This document shows positions 39,353 through 52,383 of a stretch of 64,000 nucleotides of DNA, piece after piece. Made by a program: the position numbers and the translations under genes. The number at the start of each line of letters is the position of its first letter. The stretch's first letter is position 1. Origin of the DNA: Zygnema circumcarinatum (taxonomy: Eukaryota > Streptophyta > Zygnematophyceae > Zygnematales > Zygnemataceae); contig CM074812.1 of assembly GCA_037447605.1 (NCBI GenBank), forward strand, positions 292,807 through 356,806, written 5' to 3'. The notes beneath the pieces were generated by a model. It saw only the letters and a list, made by a program, of their open reading frames with translations, was not told the DNA's origin and ran no database searches.

Positions 39353-42300
39353 ATGCTTGTAGGGTTGGTAAGTTCACAGCTTTTCCCTACAAGCACTTCG
39401 TATGTGTTTGTAACGACTGAAAATGGAAGGATTCACCAATGGGAACTTGCCACGTATGCAGTTTTGTCACGTGGCGCATTTCCATTGGAGATGTCCGAGT
39501 ACAGTTTCACTATGGATAAAGAATGTCCTTTTGAGGCTTATTGGGAGGGAGGGGCAGCCATGGCTTCCTCCTTAGAGGCAACCCTAATCTCGCACACGCC
39601 ACGTGGCGTCTCCCTAGACTGCGGCAATGGCCTCTCCTGCCACGTGTCCCTCATCACAGACGCCACGTGTCGCGTCTTCTTTCTCCGTGACGGCGTCCCC
39701 CAGCAGCCGCGCACGTGGACCATCCTCCCGCCGACAGCTGGCGACGACGTTCCATGGGACGGTCTGGACCGCCTCTCTCTCTCCGACTCCTTCCCTCTCC
39801 CTCCCTCTGCCTCTCTCTCTCTCTCGCCCTCTACAGTCACTCTCTCCTCCTCAAAGTTAGTCGCTAAAGTCAACCTCTCCCCTCTGAGGATTCAATGGCT
39901 GTCAGAAGAAGGAGGAGAGGTTTTCGCCGCTGATCGCTCCTCCCGGCCTTACCTCCTCTCCCAACAGAGCGCCACGTGTCGCCACTACATGCAGCGTTCC
40001 GTTTCCGACGCGTATTACGGACTGGGCGACAAAACTGGGGCCCTAAACCTGCATGGAAGGCGCCTTAGAACTTTACAAACTGACGCATTAGGGTACGATC
40101 CATTACATGGAGACCCCCTTTACAAGCACTGGCCGTTCCTCATCACGCGCGATGGAACTACGGGCGTGTTCTATGGGGTGCTTTACGACAACATGGGGTC
40201 TGCAGCTTTCGATTTGGGGTGTGAACATAGCAATTATTTTGGGCTTTACCGCTCGTATGAAGCTGAAATGGGCGATCTTGATTATTATTTCTTGATGGGG
40301 CCCGGAATCGGCGACGTTATTCGGAATTTTATGGTGCTGACAGGTGGCATGCAGTTAGGGCCTCGCTGGACTCTGGGCTACCACTGTACGGCGATGCCTC
40401 TTGCAGACGCTCTGAATGCGCAGGAAAGAATCGAAGAATTTATTGAAATGTGCAAAAAATTTGAGGTTCCATGCAGCGCTTTTCACTTCGGGTCGGGGTA
40501 TACGAGGTGAGGAGGGAGGGGGGGGGGAACGGCCTGAAATTGAAATGAAATAAAATGAAGTATACATATTTTTTTAAATTGCTTTTTTTTTTGGTTGAAC
40601 GCCGTGAAAATGTGAATTCGCAAGAACCCAGAACTTGCGTTTCCGGTTTTTTAAAATCCTGAATTTGAAAAGTTGTCAAGACCATCGAATCCTAAGAAAT
40701 ATTTTCTTTTTTAGTCCCTTTTTTGTAACGCCAACTCTTTCAAGGGTGTGAGCATCGTTGGATTAGAACTGGTTGTAAAATTTTAAGTTCCATTTTTCTA
40801 TTTGGACTTTTTACTACCTCTATAAAGTGATGAAATGTTTCAGATTTTGACCACCCCCCGCCTCCCCTTTTTTCTGCTTTACTTACTGCTTAATTCTACA
40901 TTTTCAGTGCCCCTTATTTTTTCTCTTACCATTTCTAGGATTTGAACCATGTATTATTTTTTTAATTTTTTGATTTTTTTGAATCTACCTGTTCTATGTC
41001 TGACAGTATCGGAACTAAGCGTTACGTCTTCAATTGGAACCGCGAGAAATTCCCAAACCCCCGCGCCTTAATAGAGAAATTTCGAACAGCTGGCATGCGC
41101 GTAGTGGCCAATCTGAAGCCCTGTCTGCTGTCGGATCACCCGCGGTTCGCTGAGGTGGCACGATCTGGAGCGTTCATTCGCCACGCGTCAACGGGAGAGC
41201 CGTCGATCAGCCAGTTTTGGGATGGAGAGGGAGCCCATTTGGATTTTACGAATGAGGCTGCGATTAAGTGGTGGCAAGAAGGTCTACAATCGGAAATTTT
41301 GGACTACGGAATAAGCTCTGCATGGAACGGTAATTCCCAACTCTCCGGTTTTCATGAATGTGGAATCGAATTGCGTGATTGGGTGCGTTGACTTTTAGTG
41401 CTCTTAGGAGCGTGAAGATTCTTGTGATCCTTTGGACCTCTCTCTCGCTCTCTCACTCTCTCTCTCTCTCTCTCTCCTTCCCTCCCTCTCCCGCCCCCCT
41501 TCCGCCCTCTCCCTTCGCCCCTCCCTACCCCCCTCCCTTCTGCTCCCCCTTCCAGTGTAATTCCCTCCACCAGCACCCTCCCCCCCCCCATTAGGGAATT
41601 TAGGGGGGTTTGAAGGGTTTTTTGGTTCCCACCTCACTCTCCCCCCACTTCCTCCCTCTCAAATCTCCCCCCCCCCCCCCCTTTCTTTCCCCACTTCTCC
41701 CAACAATCCTCGAACCCGCCTACCGTCACCCTTTCCCCTCCTCCCCCCCCGCCCCTCCCCCCCCTTCCCCCTCTTCCTTCCTCTACTTCCCCTCCTCTCC
41801 TCTCTCGCCCTCTCTCGCCCTCTCTCGCCCTCTCCCACCTCTCTCCCACAAACCCTCTAACACCCCCCCCAACCTCCCCCCCCCCTCCTTCCTCCCCTTT
41901 CCCTCCCCCTCTCTCTCTCCCCCCCCTCTCCGACCTCTCTCTTCCACAAACCCACTAACACCTACCTCCCCTCCCCACTTCCTTCCTCTACTTCCCCTCC
42001 CTTCCTCTCTCGCCCTCTCCCGCCTCTCTCCCACAAACCCTCCACTCTTGCCCCCCTCCCCCCCCCTCCTTCCTCCCCTTTCCCTCCCCCTCTCTCTCCC
42101 CCCTCTCCCCCCTCTCCCTCCCACACACCCTCTAACACCCCCCCCTCCCCCTCCCGGCCTCCCTCCCTCCCTCCCACAGACAACAACGAGTACGAGGTGT
42201 GGGACGAGGCCGCCCTCTCCTCCGCCTTCGGCCTCCCTCTCCCCATCGCCCTCTCCCGCCCCCTCCACGCCCTCCTCATGACCCGCGCCTCCTTCGAGCA

Positions 42301-43399
42301 GCAAAAAAAATTTAACCCCAACGAAAGAATTTACACAATTACTCGCGCGGGCTGCCCCGGAATTCAGCGGTACGCTCAAACCTGGTCAGGAGACAACACC
42401 ACCAGCTGGGCCTCCCTCAGATACAACCTCCGAACTGGGCTCCAGCTGTCCCTCTCAGGTGCTTTCAACATAGGTCACGACGTGGGGGGCTTCGCTGGGC
42501 CCTCCCCTGAACCCGAGCTCCTTGTGCGGTGGGTTCAGAGCGGGATTTTGCATCCACGCTTCATAATGAATTCTTGGAAATCGGACGGTCGAGTGACGAC
42601 GCCGTGGCTGCACCCTGAGATGCTGCCACTTGTCAGATGGGCGATACGGCTCCGATATCGGTTGATACCGTACCTGTATTCGATATATCGGGCAGCTGCC
42701 TCGTGGCACGAGCCTATCCTACGGCCTACGTTTTTCGACTTTCCAGATGACGCCACGTGTCGCCTCGAAAACGACGAAATCATGGTCGGTGGGTGGCTAT
42801 TGGCCGCTCCGATCGTGACACGTGGCGCTCGGGATCGAAAAGTGTACCTCCCAAAAGGGCCGGTTGGATGGTACGATTTCTATACGGAGGAATTTTTTCG
42901 GGCAGGTGCTGACGTTATCGTCGCGGCGCCGTTGGATCGGATACCGTTGTTTGTGCCAGCTGGCAGTGCGATCCCGCTAACCGACAAGATTGATGACTTT
43001 AGCCATCTACATGACGAGCCGTCACGCGTGATCCGTGTGTTTCCTGAGCCGTTAATGGCAACGACTCACTGTGGACATGGAACGAGTGCCAGCTCAGCTA
43101 CTGAGGGAGCGAATGAGGAGGCGCCACGTCAGCCTAAAATTTTCCGATTGTGGGAAGATGACGGAATTAGTGCCAGCCAATCAGAGGACGCCTTTCGGAT
43201 TTTGAGAATCGAAATTTTTTCGACGGAGGAAGTGGTCCGTGTGAACGTGATTTCCGAAAAGGGAAATTTTAAATTGCCGTACGAAAATATTATCATTTCT
43301 GTCCCCCCAGCTGAGTCTCGGGCAATCGAAATGAAAGTTTCGGGCAGCTCCTTGAAACTTTCGCTGACCCGAGGGCCTTTTCGAATGCACTGTCTTTGA
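39353..43399 (+). CDS. Glycoside hydrolase family 31 alpha-glucosidase-like, bacterial-looking subtype, 3 exons
   Basis: Predicted to hydrolyse alpha-glycosidic bonds with retention. Exons 39353-40506, 41007-41329 and 42180-43399 join in phase to 898 residues. An N-terminal beta-sandwich region contains YYGLGDKTG and DPLYKHWPF. The catalytic barrel has GYHCTAMPLAD, FHFGSGYTSIGTKRYVFNWN, NLKPCLL, then WNDNNEYEVWD with the nucleophile Asp at about 493 (its codon is split by intron 2) and TWSGDNTTSW with the acid/base Asp at about 564; NIGHDVGGFAG and HPRF follow. The layout differs from plant GH31 enzymes with WxDIDYM and resembles bacterial ones. No signal or transit peptide is obvious. A TATA-like box 20 bases upstream suggests that the in-frame ATG at 39491 (852 residues) may be the true start. 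Introns are pyrimidine-rich. Confidence 0.92.
41420..42178 (+). repeat. Pyrimidine tract filling GH31 intron 2
   Basis: About 750 bases of C and T in irregular CCCTCT, CCCCCC and CTCTCT units, with a weak inner duplication of TCTCTCGCCCTCTCCC...CACAAACCCTC blocks (near 41820, 41935 and 42010). It runs up to the acceptor. Proline-rich frames across it are artefacts. Confidence 0.9.
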
Positions 43400-43499
43400 A
43401 GCTGAAGGTTCAACCCCCCCTTTGTATAATTCTTGCTTGTTAATTCAAAAAAAAAAAAAAAAAAATGTGACGTAGCAATGATGGACATTTCAATGCTTT

Positions 43500-43605
43500 T
43501 TGGCGACCATGTGGTTTTACTATTGAAGTTTAAGCTTAATAATAAGTTTAAGTTGAAGTTAAGCTTAATAAGTCTAAGTTGAAGTTAAGCTTAATAAGTT
43601 CGGAC
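43500..43605 (+). repeat. Short tandem repeat of about 28 bp downstream of GH31
   Basis: Three imperfect copies of a unit around AAGTTGAAGTTAAGCTTAATA at about 43520-43600. It lies between the GH31 stop codon and the DCD gene start, just after an A19 run (43449-43467). Confidence 0.75.
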
Positions 43606-43757
43606 CTGTAACTGTAAGAACTGTAACGGGAACAGTAACTGGAACTCTTTCGATTTTGCAAAGCCTTTTGTTTTTGGTTAACTGAATTTGTGACTGGAGC
43701 CGTAACAGTGATTCTATGTACCAATGTCCATGTGTCCCTGCAACCAAGTGATAAAAG

Positions 43758-46474
43758 ATGAAAGTTCGATGCCTAAAAAACAAGCATCAATTCATTTCAT
43801 GCCAATTCCATCCTTTGTCCCTCCGAGAAACGCAGGAAGGACCCTATGGACCCCAACTCCCACATGGAAAAGGGTGTGCGCGTAACGTGCAATTGGATCC
43901 GTCGGATGTGCCCTCAGCGGCTCCTGATGTAAGCACGGATGTCTCCCGTACGGTTATGACGTCATCCCTAAATGTGTGTTCCACGGGAATGGTAACTGAA
44001 GACAAGAATTGTTCAAATTTTCCCTCTGACAGGAGAGTGAGAGAGAACGAGGGAGCGGGGGAGAAGGCGAGTGGGAGTGAGGGAGAGAGGCGGGGAGAGG
44101 GAGAGGGAAAGAGGGAAAGAGGGAAAGAGGGAAAGAGGGAAAGAGGGAAAGAGGGAAAGAGGGAAAGAGGGAGAGAGGGAGAGGGAGTGGAGAGAGAGAA
44201 AGGTGGGGGGATGGGGAGAGAGAGAGAGAGTGTGTGGGAGAGAGCCTTTCCTGATCCCCGTTCATTCAACGGAATGCTCCCTGAAATGGACAGGAGAAGA
44301 GGTGTCTTCAGGGAATCTTCCCAGATGCTTCGTTCCCTCCCCTCCCTCCGCATGCAGGAGGAGGCCGCCCCCTCTCCCAGAGACTACTACTCCCTCCCTC
44401 TCTCTTCCAGACCTCCAGTATTGGCTTCCAAATATGCTGAAGCAGACGCATTTGGCTCTCACTGTAACTCTCAATATTCTGCCGAGGAATATGATAGGAT
44501 GAATGAAGATGCATGCGAGTATGCCGAGGAACGTTCTAGAGAAGAATATGACGCAGAAAGGTTTCATAGAAGAGGAGGAGGTTATCCAAATGAGGAGTAT
44601 GCTTCAGAGGAGCTTCCTGCAAGAATGCGTTCTTCTACAGAGAGATGCTACTCTGCAGATATTATTCCGCGGGAAGGAGGGCGGCATTTCAGAGGCTCCT
44701 ATAGGAGCTTAGATGCGCATCGTCAGTTTTCTGACATAAAGAACGTGAGCAGTGAAGAGAGAGGCTATTGGCGGAGAGATGATGATGATATGAGTGAAGA
44801 ACCGGACGAACCAGTTTTTTGGCAAGAACCAGAGCGGGATTTCACCCTTTCGGAGCCGAGGTCAGTCATTTCTTCATATGCATATGAAGAAAATTCACCT
44901 CTGGAGAAATACAGGTCCAGAATTTGCCCTCCGGAACCCCTATGTTTTCCCTCGGACGAGTGTGAAATTGGGTTCAATGGATGTGCACATGGGGAGTCGA
45001 GTTCTTTTTATAATTCCCAAAATCAGTCAAATCACAGACATCATCTTCAAAATGAGCTGCATCTGAACCCAAGATACCGCGAAGTGCCTTCCGTAGAACA
45101 GATGCCGAACGGGATTTCCTTTTCTGAGAGCATGGAACGGAGGCAAAGGGGGGGTCTGAGGGAGCCTTCCTTCTCTGTACCACGTGGAATCAATGCAGAG
45201 AGATCAGGGAGGTTCTTGTCTCCTATTTCTGGTCGTTCTTTCTCTCCCTCTCACACTCCCTCCCTTCTTCCCTCTCACCATCGCTCTCTCCCTCCCTCGC
45301 ACTCTCCTCAAACTCCCTCCCTCCTCCCCTCTCACCATCGCTCTCTCCCTCCCTCGCACTCTCCTCAAACTCCCTCCGTCCTCCCCTCTCACCACCGCTC
45401 TCTCCCTCCCTCCCTCCTTCCCTCTCACCATCGCTCTCCTCACTCTCCACACAATCCCTTTCTCCCTCTCTCTCACTCTCCTCACACTCCCTCTCTCCCT
45501 CCCTCTCACCATCGCTCTCTCCCGCTTTCTAGCCCTCCTCTCCTACCTCACTCTCTCCTCCACCGAAAGAGACCTCGATCCCCTGAAGAAGAGGCCTCTA
45601 CACCCGATGAAGCGCATCGAAGGAGGCGTAGGAAGTCGCGGAATGGGCCGCAATATGAAAATAATAGCACCTGCATTCCCGCTACTTCTTCAAAGGTGTC
45701 CAAAGTTTCGAGTACTACTCAAGTACTACATGTCCTCCCTCCCTCCCAGCTTCCTCCCATACTTCCTCTTCCCATTCCTCCGCAGAGTATATTGGAGAGA
45801 AAGCTTTCAACATTGGAAGGATTTATTTTCCACTGCAGTAAGGCAACAATGGTGGAATGCTTACAGCGGAGGCTTTTCGCCGCACCGAGGCAACATTGGA
45901 AAGATGTAGAAAGAGTGATTGAGGGGACTAAATTGTTCCTTTTTAATTTCGAGACGAAGGAGATGCATGGATTGTTTCAAGCCGATTGTCAGGGAAAGAT
46001 GAATCTTGATCCGGCAGCCTTTCAAGGATCGTATCCTGCACAGGTTAGGAGAGGATGGCTTTCTTCCTCATGTTTGATGAAGTTGCTTTTGTTCGATTAA
46101 GTCGGTAGTAGAACAATTAGGGAGAGAGAGGGAAGGTGTGGGAGAGAGGAGGGATGACTAGGAGAGGAGGAAGCGAAGAGGAGAGTTAAGAACATGAACC
46201 TTAACAAATAAGCATGCGAAGTATTCAGACAGTCCTAAAGTGAAGGATGGGGTGGGATGCTGTGGTTTGTGTTCCATGTGTTTTCCTTGCAGGTACGGGT
46301 CCACTGCGTAGAGCAGTTCCCACCGTTGCCGGAAGCGGTCTTCAGAGCTGCAATAGAAGAGAATTATTACTCTCGGACTAAATTCAACTGCGAGCTGACT
46401 TTGGAACAGGTATGGAGGCTTTCATGCATGGAGAGGGAGAGGGCGCGGGGGGGGGGGGGGGGGGNNNNNNNNNN

Positions 46475-46519
<45 letters not shown>

Positions 46520-47805
46520 AGGAGACGAAGTTGAAGTAAAGAGAGAGGTAGAGATAGAATGTAGGTAGAGGTAGAGGTTGTACTTGATTCATACTCACAA
46601 GAGGGTTTTCTTGCAGGTTGGGAAGCTTATATATCTTTTCCAATCAATTAGGAAGCCTGCAAAACAGAACGGTGAGTTTTTGGAACATAGAAATGGTGTA
46701 ATCTCATTGTTTACCTGAAAACCTAAAGGTGAATGCTGGATGACTGGAAGCCAAGCATATGTAATGCAAATGTCTTAAAATATGAAGAAAACTCGGTGGT
46801 TTCAATCACCCTAAAAGCCCACATACTCGATGATTTTATATCTCAAAATTCCAATACCGAGAATCTCAAATACTGCGAAGCTTATGTCTGGTTTTGAAAG
46901 TGGCAGTTTGGAAAGTAACTGGAGGCTGGAGAAGCCGAGAGAACCTTAGGATAAATGTAAGTCAAAATAAAATAAATGGAATAGATAATACAAAGAAGAA
47001 TGAAAACATCAAAAGTTTGCTGAACTAAAGCATTAGGCCTCAAATCCTGCACTTTGTGCTTGTCAGTGGCAACTACAACACAGGGAGTGAAAAAGAGGAA
47101 GGAGGAGGTGAAGGAGAAGAAGGGTGGGAAGGAGGAAAAGGAGGGAAGGGAGAGAGAAGAGTGGACGGTGGAGAAGAATCAAAAGCCTTCGAAATGGCCA
47201 ACTTCTTTGTCTCAAAAGTTGCAAGAAAAGATGGAGGGAGGGTGTGCTGGGAGGAGGAGGAGGAAAGGAGGGTTTGAGGGAGGCTCTTCTGGGGGGGGAG
47301 GAAAGTGTTCTTCTGAAGGAGATGGTACTTCAAAACGTGCAGCGAAGGAGGAGAAAGTAGGTGGGGAAAGGATGCAGGTGGTGGGCGGGAAGGAGGGGAG
47401 AGTGGAGAAGGAGAGGAGGGTGAAACAGGGAAGTTTTAAAGTGAGTGCAGGTGGGAGATGCATGTGCTTTTTCTCTTGCCCGTCGAAACGCACATATAAT
47501 CCTACACGTTATTGTTTATGCACACTCTCTCTCTCCTCCCTCTCTCTCTACTCTCTCCCTCTCTCTCTCGCTATGCTTTACTACCTTTGTTTGTATACTT
47601 GCGCACCTCCCTCTATCTGCACTATCATCGTGTAAGCAATCACCTTCTGAACATTACTCTTAGGTGAACAGAGAAACTTTCAATGGTGATAGTGATCTGA
47701 GGCATCGGGTGGGAGACAGATGGAAGAAAGACCCAGTTCATGGAAGCCTTAACGGCAGCTGCAAAGGGGTAGCTTTCGCTGTCAAGGTGAGGGTCTCTCT
47801 CTCTC

Positions 47806-47860
<55 letters not shown>

Positions 47861-48234
47861 ATAAGGGGCTTTGGAGGAAGCTTTCAAGACTCGGAACGTG
47901 CACGCGTTGGAGAAGGAAGGAACATAGGAAGAGTCATAACTTGGAGTACATTGGGACGAGAGTCATGGAACTGTAGAAACAGAGGAAATGTTCTTAGAAA
48001 ACATAGATTTCCAGATACTAAAGATGATTTAGACGCAATGTAACAGTAGAAACTTCTTAACACAGAAAAGTGAGCATAGGACAGAAATATAGATACACGT
48101 TAACGCAGAAACTGAGGAACATAAAGTGATGATGCGATTGCTGTCGACTCTGTGTGACTCCATGCTTTCTGTTGCAGTCGGAGGGAACGGAGATAATGGA
48201 GGACTGGTTCGACACGGATCTTCAACGCATGTGA
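43758..48234 (+). CDS. DCD (development and cell death) domain protein, 6 exons
   Basis: Exons 43758-46043, 46293-46409, 46617-46671, 47067-47440, 47664-47786 and 48178-48234; all junctions keep phase, giving 1003 residues. The plant-specific DCD domain spans about residues 686-812 over three exons: LEGFIFHCSKATMVECLQRR, LFLFNFETKEMHGLFQ, NLDPAAF, YPAQVRVH, FRAAIEENYYSRTKF, ELTLEQVGKLIYLF. DCD proteins are linked to stress, hormone and cell-death responses; the molecular role is not known from sequence. The N-terminal 680 residues are disordered, with a GKRERGKE repeat from a GA microsatellite, an acidic EEY-rich part, and LPSHHRSLPP repeats (19 residues) from a CT-rich tract. After the DCD come basic, low-complexity segments, and the tail is EDWFDTDLQRM. 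The ATG at 43758 is the first in an open frame; an upstream exon cannot be ruled out. Confidence 0.88.
44080..44240 (+). repeat. (GAAAGAGG)n microsatellite inside DCD exon 1
   Basis: Eight-base unit GAAAGAGG repeated about eight times, with GA-rich flanks, in the coding frame. Read in frame it yields KRERGKEG-type residues. The frame stays open on both sides into ordinary-looking protein sequence. Confidence 0.85.
45238..45560 (+). repeat. 57-bp coding tandem repeat inside DCD exon 1
   Basis: Unit encodes about 19 residues (SLLPSHHRSLPPSHSPQTP) and occurs two to three times well conserved, then as shortened variants. It derives from a CCCTCTCACCATCGCTCTCT-like sequence. Confidence 0.85.
46447..46518 (+). 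repeat. Poly-G run with a 10-N gap in DCD intron 2
   Basis: An unbroken G tract on both sides of N at 46465-46474, inside the intron between 46409 and 46617. The true length is unknown. Confidence 0.9.
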
Positions 48235-49287
<1,053 letters not shown>

Positions 49288-50011
49288 ATGAGTTTTCATC
49301 TCTCCACATGTATCCAAATTTTCCGGCATTCTCTCAGTAAGGGCTCATCCGTGGTCCACGTGGCAGCCGGAGGCGTGCGGAGGCGGCGGATTTCGCACGT
49401 GCGGGAGGCTAAGGAGGAGGAGGAGCTCAATGTGATGAAGGCGGCGGAGCTTCTTCTCGGGCCCTCAAAGCAGCCCGACCGTCTCGGGTGAGAGAAAAAA
49501 AAAATGCATTTTTTCTCAAAAAAAAACGGGTTGAAGTCTAATGCTGGTCTTTACGTTTTAGGGTTTGAGGAGAATTAGCGTTTGAGGTGAATTAGGGTTT
49601 GAGGAGAATTAGGGATTAACGGAAATTAGGGTTGAACCGGCTGTTCAGGTTGGACTTCCACATATGGCAGGCGTTCGTGGCCTGCATGCCGCCTCTGGGT
49701 TCGTTCTTTTGAGGCCTTTCGACCGACCAGCTGAAAATTGAAAGATACATTCAAAGGGAGAAAAATGTTATGAAGTGAGGAAGTCATTTTCTTGGTTTTC
49801 CATGCATGCATGAATGGAGGGGAGGGAGAGGCGAAGAGTTCGATTTCAAGTATTGCACATGTTCTCTCCCTCTCCCTCTCCCTCTCTCTCCCCCGCGCCC
49901 CCCCCGCCCCTTGCCTCCCGCCCTCTCCAGCAATCTCGCCCTCTCTTTCCGCCCTTCTCTCTACTCTCTTCCCTCTGCTCACTCTCCTGTCTCCTCTCCA
50001 TTCCCCCCTCC

Positions 50012-50053
<42 letters not shown>

Positions 50054-51321
50054 AAGGTATGACATATCTGTTTGTGTGTTTGCGTACTGAATGCGTATCA
50101 TTCTGGATTTCAAATCTTTTAACTTTTGTGTCCCCTTTTTTTGCAGCGGTCTACCTGCTGGCAATGTATGCTCGTTCAGACATGCGGCGCATGGAAGAGG
50201 TAAGGCCTTTAATTATTTACTTTCGTTTGTTGGAGATGTGAGCGCAAATGGATGAAATTATAAAATTTAATGTCACCAGCATTGAGACTGACTTTTAGCG
50301 TTGTTTCCGTATTTTTTCTCAGGAAATGAGGGTGTCTGAAGCGGCGGAGTTGCAGAAGAAGATCGAAAGTTTGGAGAGGAAAGAGTTGGGAGAGGTGAGA
50401 GAGAAGAAGAGAGAGAGAGAGTGGTGGAGGTGGTGGGAGAGGGGAGAGGGAGAGGCATTGAAGATGAGTGAGAAGGGAGGTTTTGGGAAAGGGTTAGAAG
50501 AGAACAATGTTAAGATTAAAGCAGAAACCAATTCGGGCAGCATAGAAAGTAAAGTAATGGAGGAAATTAATGTGCTGAAGTTACGGCTGGAGGAGTTGGA
50601 GAGAGAGGTGAAAGGGCGAGGAGAGAGGACAGGGGAAGGTAGAGGAGGGGAAGAGAGGGGCAGAGGAGTGGGGGAAGGAGAGAGTGGAAGAAGAGAGGGG
50701 GATGGAATGAGAGGGATAGGAGATGGCAATGGGGTGAAGGAAGGAGAGAGAGGGGGAGGAGATGGGAGAGGAGGTGGGGAAGGAGAGGCGAGGGTGGGGC
50801 AAGGGGGGGAGGGCAGAGAAGCAGGAAAGGAGGAGGCGAAGAGAGGAGATTGTGAGGGGAACATGAAGAAAGAAAAGGGAGAGATTGTGTTAAAGGGAGA
50901 GAGAAGGGAGGCTGTAGGGGAGGGAGAGACGAGGGAAGGAGGAAGAGAGGAAGGTCAGAAGGAAAGACAGAGTGGTGGGAGAGGCGGGGCGGAGAGAGAT
51001 AGTGCAAAAGCAGAAGGCGAAAGTGAAGCGACAGCAGTTAAGCCTGGGAGAGAGAGAGACCCAATAGGGGAGAAAATAGTTCCTAATGGAGGGCCAAAGG
51101 TCAAAATATTTTCAACCGTAGAAAATCTAGAAGCTTCAGAAAGTACAGAAACGAAGGAGAGAGCAGCCACGGAGGAAAGTGGGACTTCATTGGAGGCACA
51201 GAAGGAGGGCAGGGAGCAGAGTATGGGAGAGAAGAGAGAGAGAGGGAGAGAGAGGGGGAGTTGGAGAGACATCGGGAGGATTTTGGGTTTCAGCAGTGGA
51301 AGTAGGCAGGCAGAAGAATAG
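49288..51321 (+). CDS. Unrecognised coiled-coil protein, at least three exons; first exon uncertain
   Basis: Solid parts are exon 50147-50199 (AVYLLAMYARSDMRRMEE) and exon 50323-51321, joined in phase, with consensus borders and a stop at 51319-51321. The first has a short hydrophobic run followed by charged residues. The second starts EMRVSEAAELQKKIESLERK, is predicted coiled coil, then becomes a GE/GER-rich stretch from GA repeats, ending NGGPKVKIFSTVENLEASES and a basic tail. A likely N-terminal exon, 49288 (or 49261) to 49487, has RRRRISHVREAKEEEELNVM and could follow a transit peptide. Its strong donor GTGAGA gives phase 2, but the next exon needs phase 1, so an exon is missing, another donor is used, or the sequence has an indel. 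The family was not recognised. Confidence 0.6.
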
Positions 51322-51675
51322 GGTGAAAGAGCAAAATTCTTCCCCCCCCCGCCTTACTTCTTAAGTACAGTTTTGTTTGCATATGTATTGCATCGCCTGA
51401 TTCAGGCTTTGGGCAAAAAGAACACATGACTTCTTCGCATGCTCCGTGTGAGCTCGTTCTGTTTACAATTTTTAGGGTTCCAATTTTTTAGGTTCGTTTG
51501 GGAACAGGGCTTGAAATTCTCTGTCAGAACAGGGCCATGCAGAAACTGCCTTTCCATGCACATACAGACTCAGTTCAAACAAATCGGACACCGATATTAC
51601 ATTCCATGCAAATGTATCTTTACAGAGCTGATTGCCTGCTTAGTCACCTGCACTACATGCATCTACCCCCCCCCC

Positions 51676-51708
<33 letters not shown>

Positions 51709-52383
51709 GATCTCTCTCCCTATCTATGAACGGCGGTACAGTGAAACTCAATGACTTATTGATTCGACCCTCAGAATCACCAATCCTGCCATGAATGCCT
51801 ACACGGTTCTTCCTACACATCACATCACATCACGCGAAGGCGACATCATGTGATGTCGCCGGCGCATGCAATCTATGTACATATGATGATGCAGCTCCTG
51901 AATTATGTACAAACAGACATTAGAACCAAAATGCACCAAGTCCTGACCTACCGCTTTTCTCACCTCCGACCAAAACTGAGCATCTCCTTCTCCTTCTCCT
52001 TCCTCCTCTCATGGCTGTTCGAGAAAAAACACGAAATTCCGAACCCTAAAATCTGAATCCTAAAGCCTAAATCCTACACCTGACACTCAAAATTCAAACC
52101 CCGAGTGCCCCCAATGAAGTAGAGTTCGGTATCTCTCCTTCGACTTCTTCCCAAAAAATGAGAGACGACTGTACACAATGCTCTCAATCCCCTGCCCCTC
52201 CCTCTCCCTCTCCCTCTCCCTCTCCCTCTCCCTCTCCCTCTCCCGCTCCTTCCCACATTACGACCTCGAAAATGTGAGTACTTTTTTCAGTTTAGCATTT
52301 GCACCAGACCCTCCAAAACTTCAATATCCTTTCTCCCCAACCCACTTCGTGTTCGCAATATGCGAAACTCACGAAGTTTTCTT
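51322..52383. other. Region between two convergent genes
   Basis: Holds the 3' flanks of the coiled-coil gene (+) and the lipase gene (-). It contains a CT run (51668-51720), an ATCAC repeat (51817-51833), an inverted repeat at 51839-51860 with 10-base arms GGCGACATCA/TGATGTCGCC, and a CCCTCT array at 52197-52245. No gene recognised. Confidence 0.55.

Noticed and set aside
41610-42281. 223-residue proline-rich frame in GH31 intron 2
   Set aside because: Product of the pyrimidine tract; the exon border at 42180 fits the GH31 frame instead.
39353-43399. Assignment of GH31 to plant heteroglycan glucosidase or glucosidase II
   Set aside because: The hallmark WMDIDYM and WNDMNEP runs are absent; the active-site context differs.
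43449-43467. A19 run after the GH31 stop as sign of a retrocopy
   Set aside because: The GH31 gene has introns and no target duplication was seen; simple A tract.
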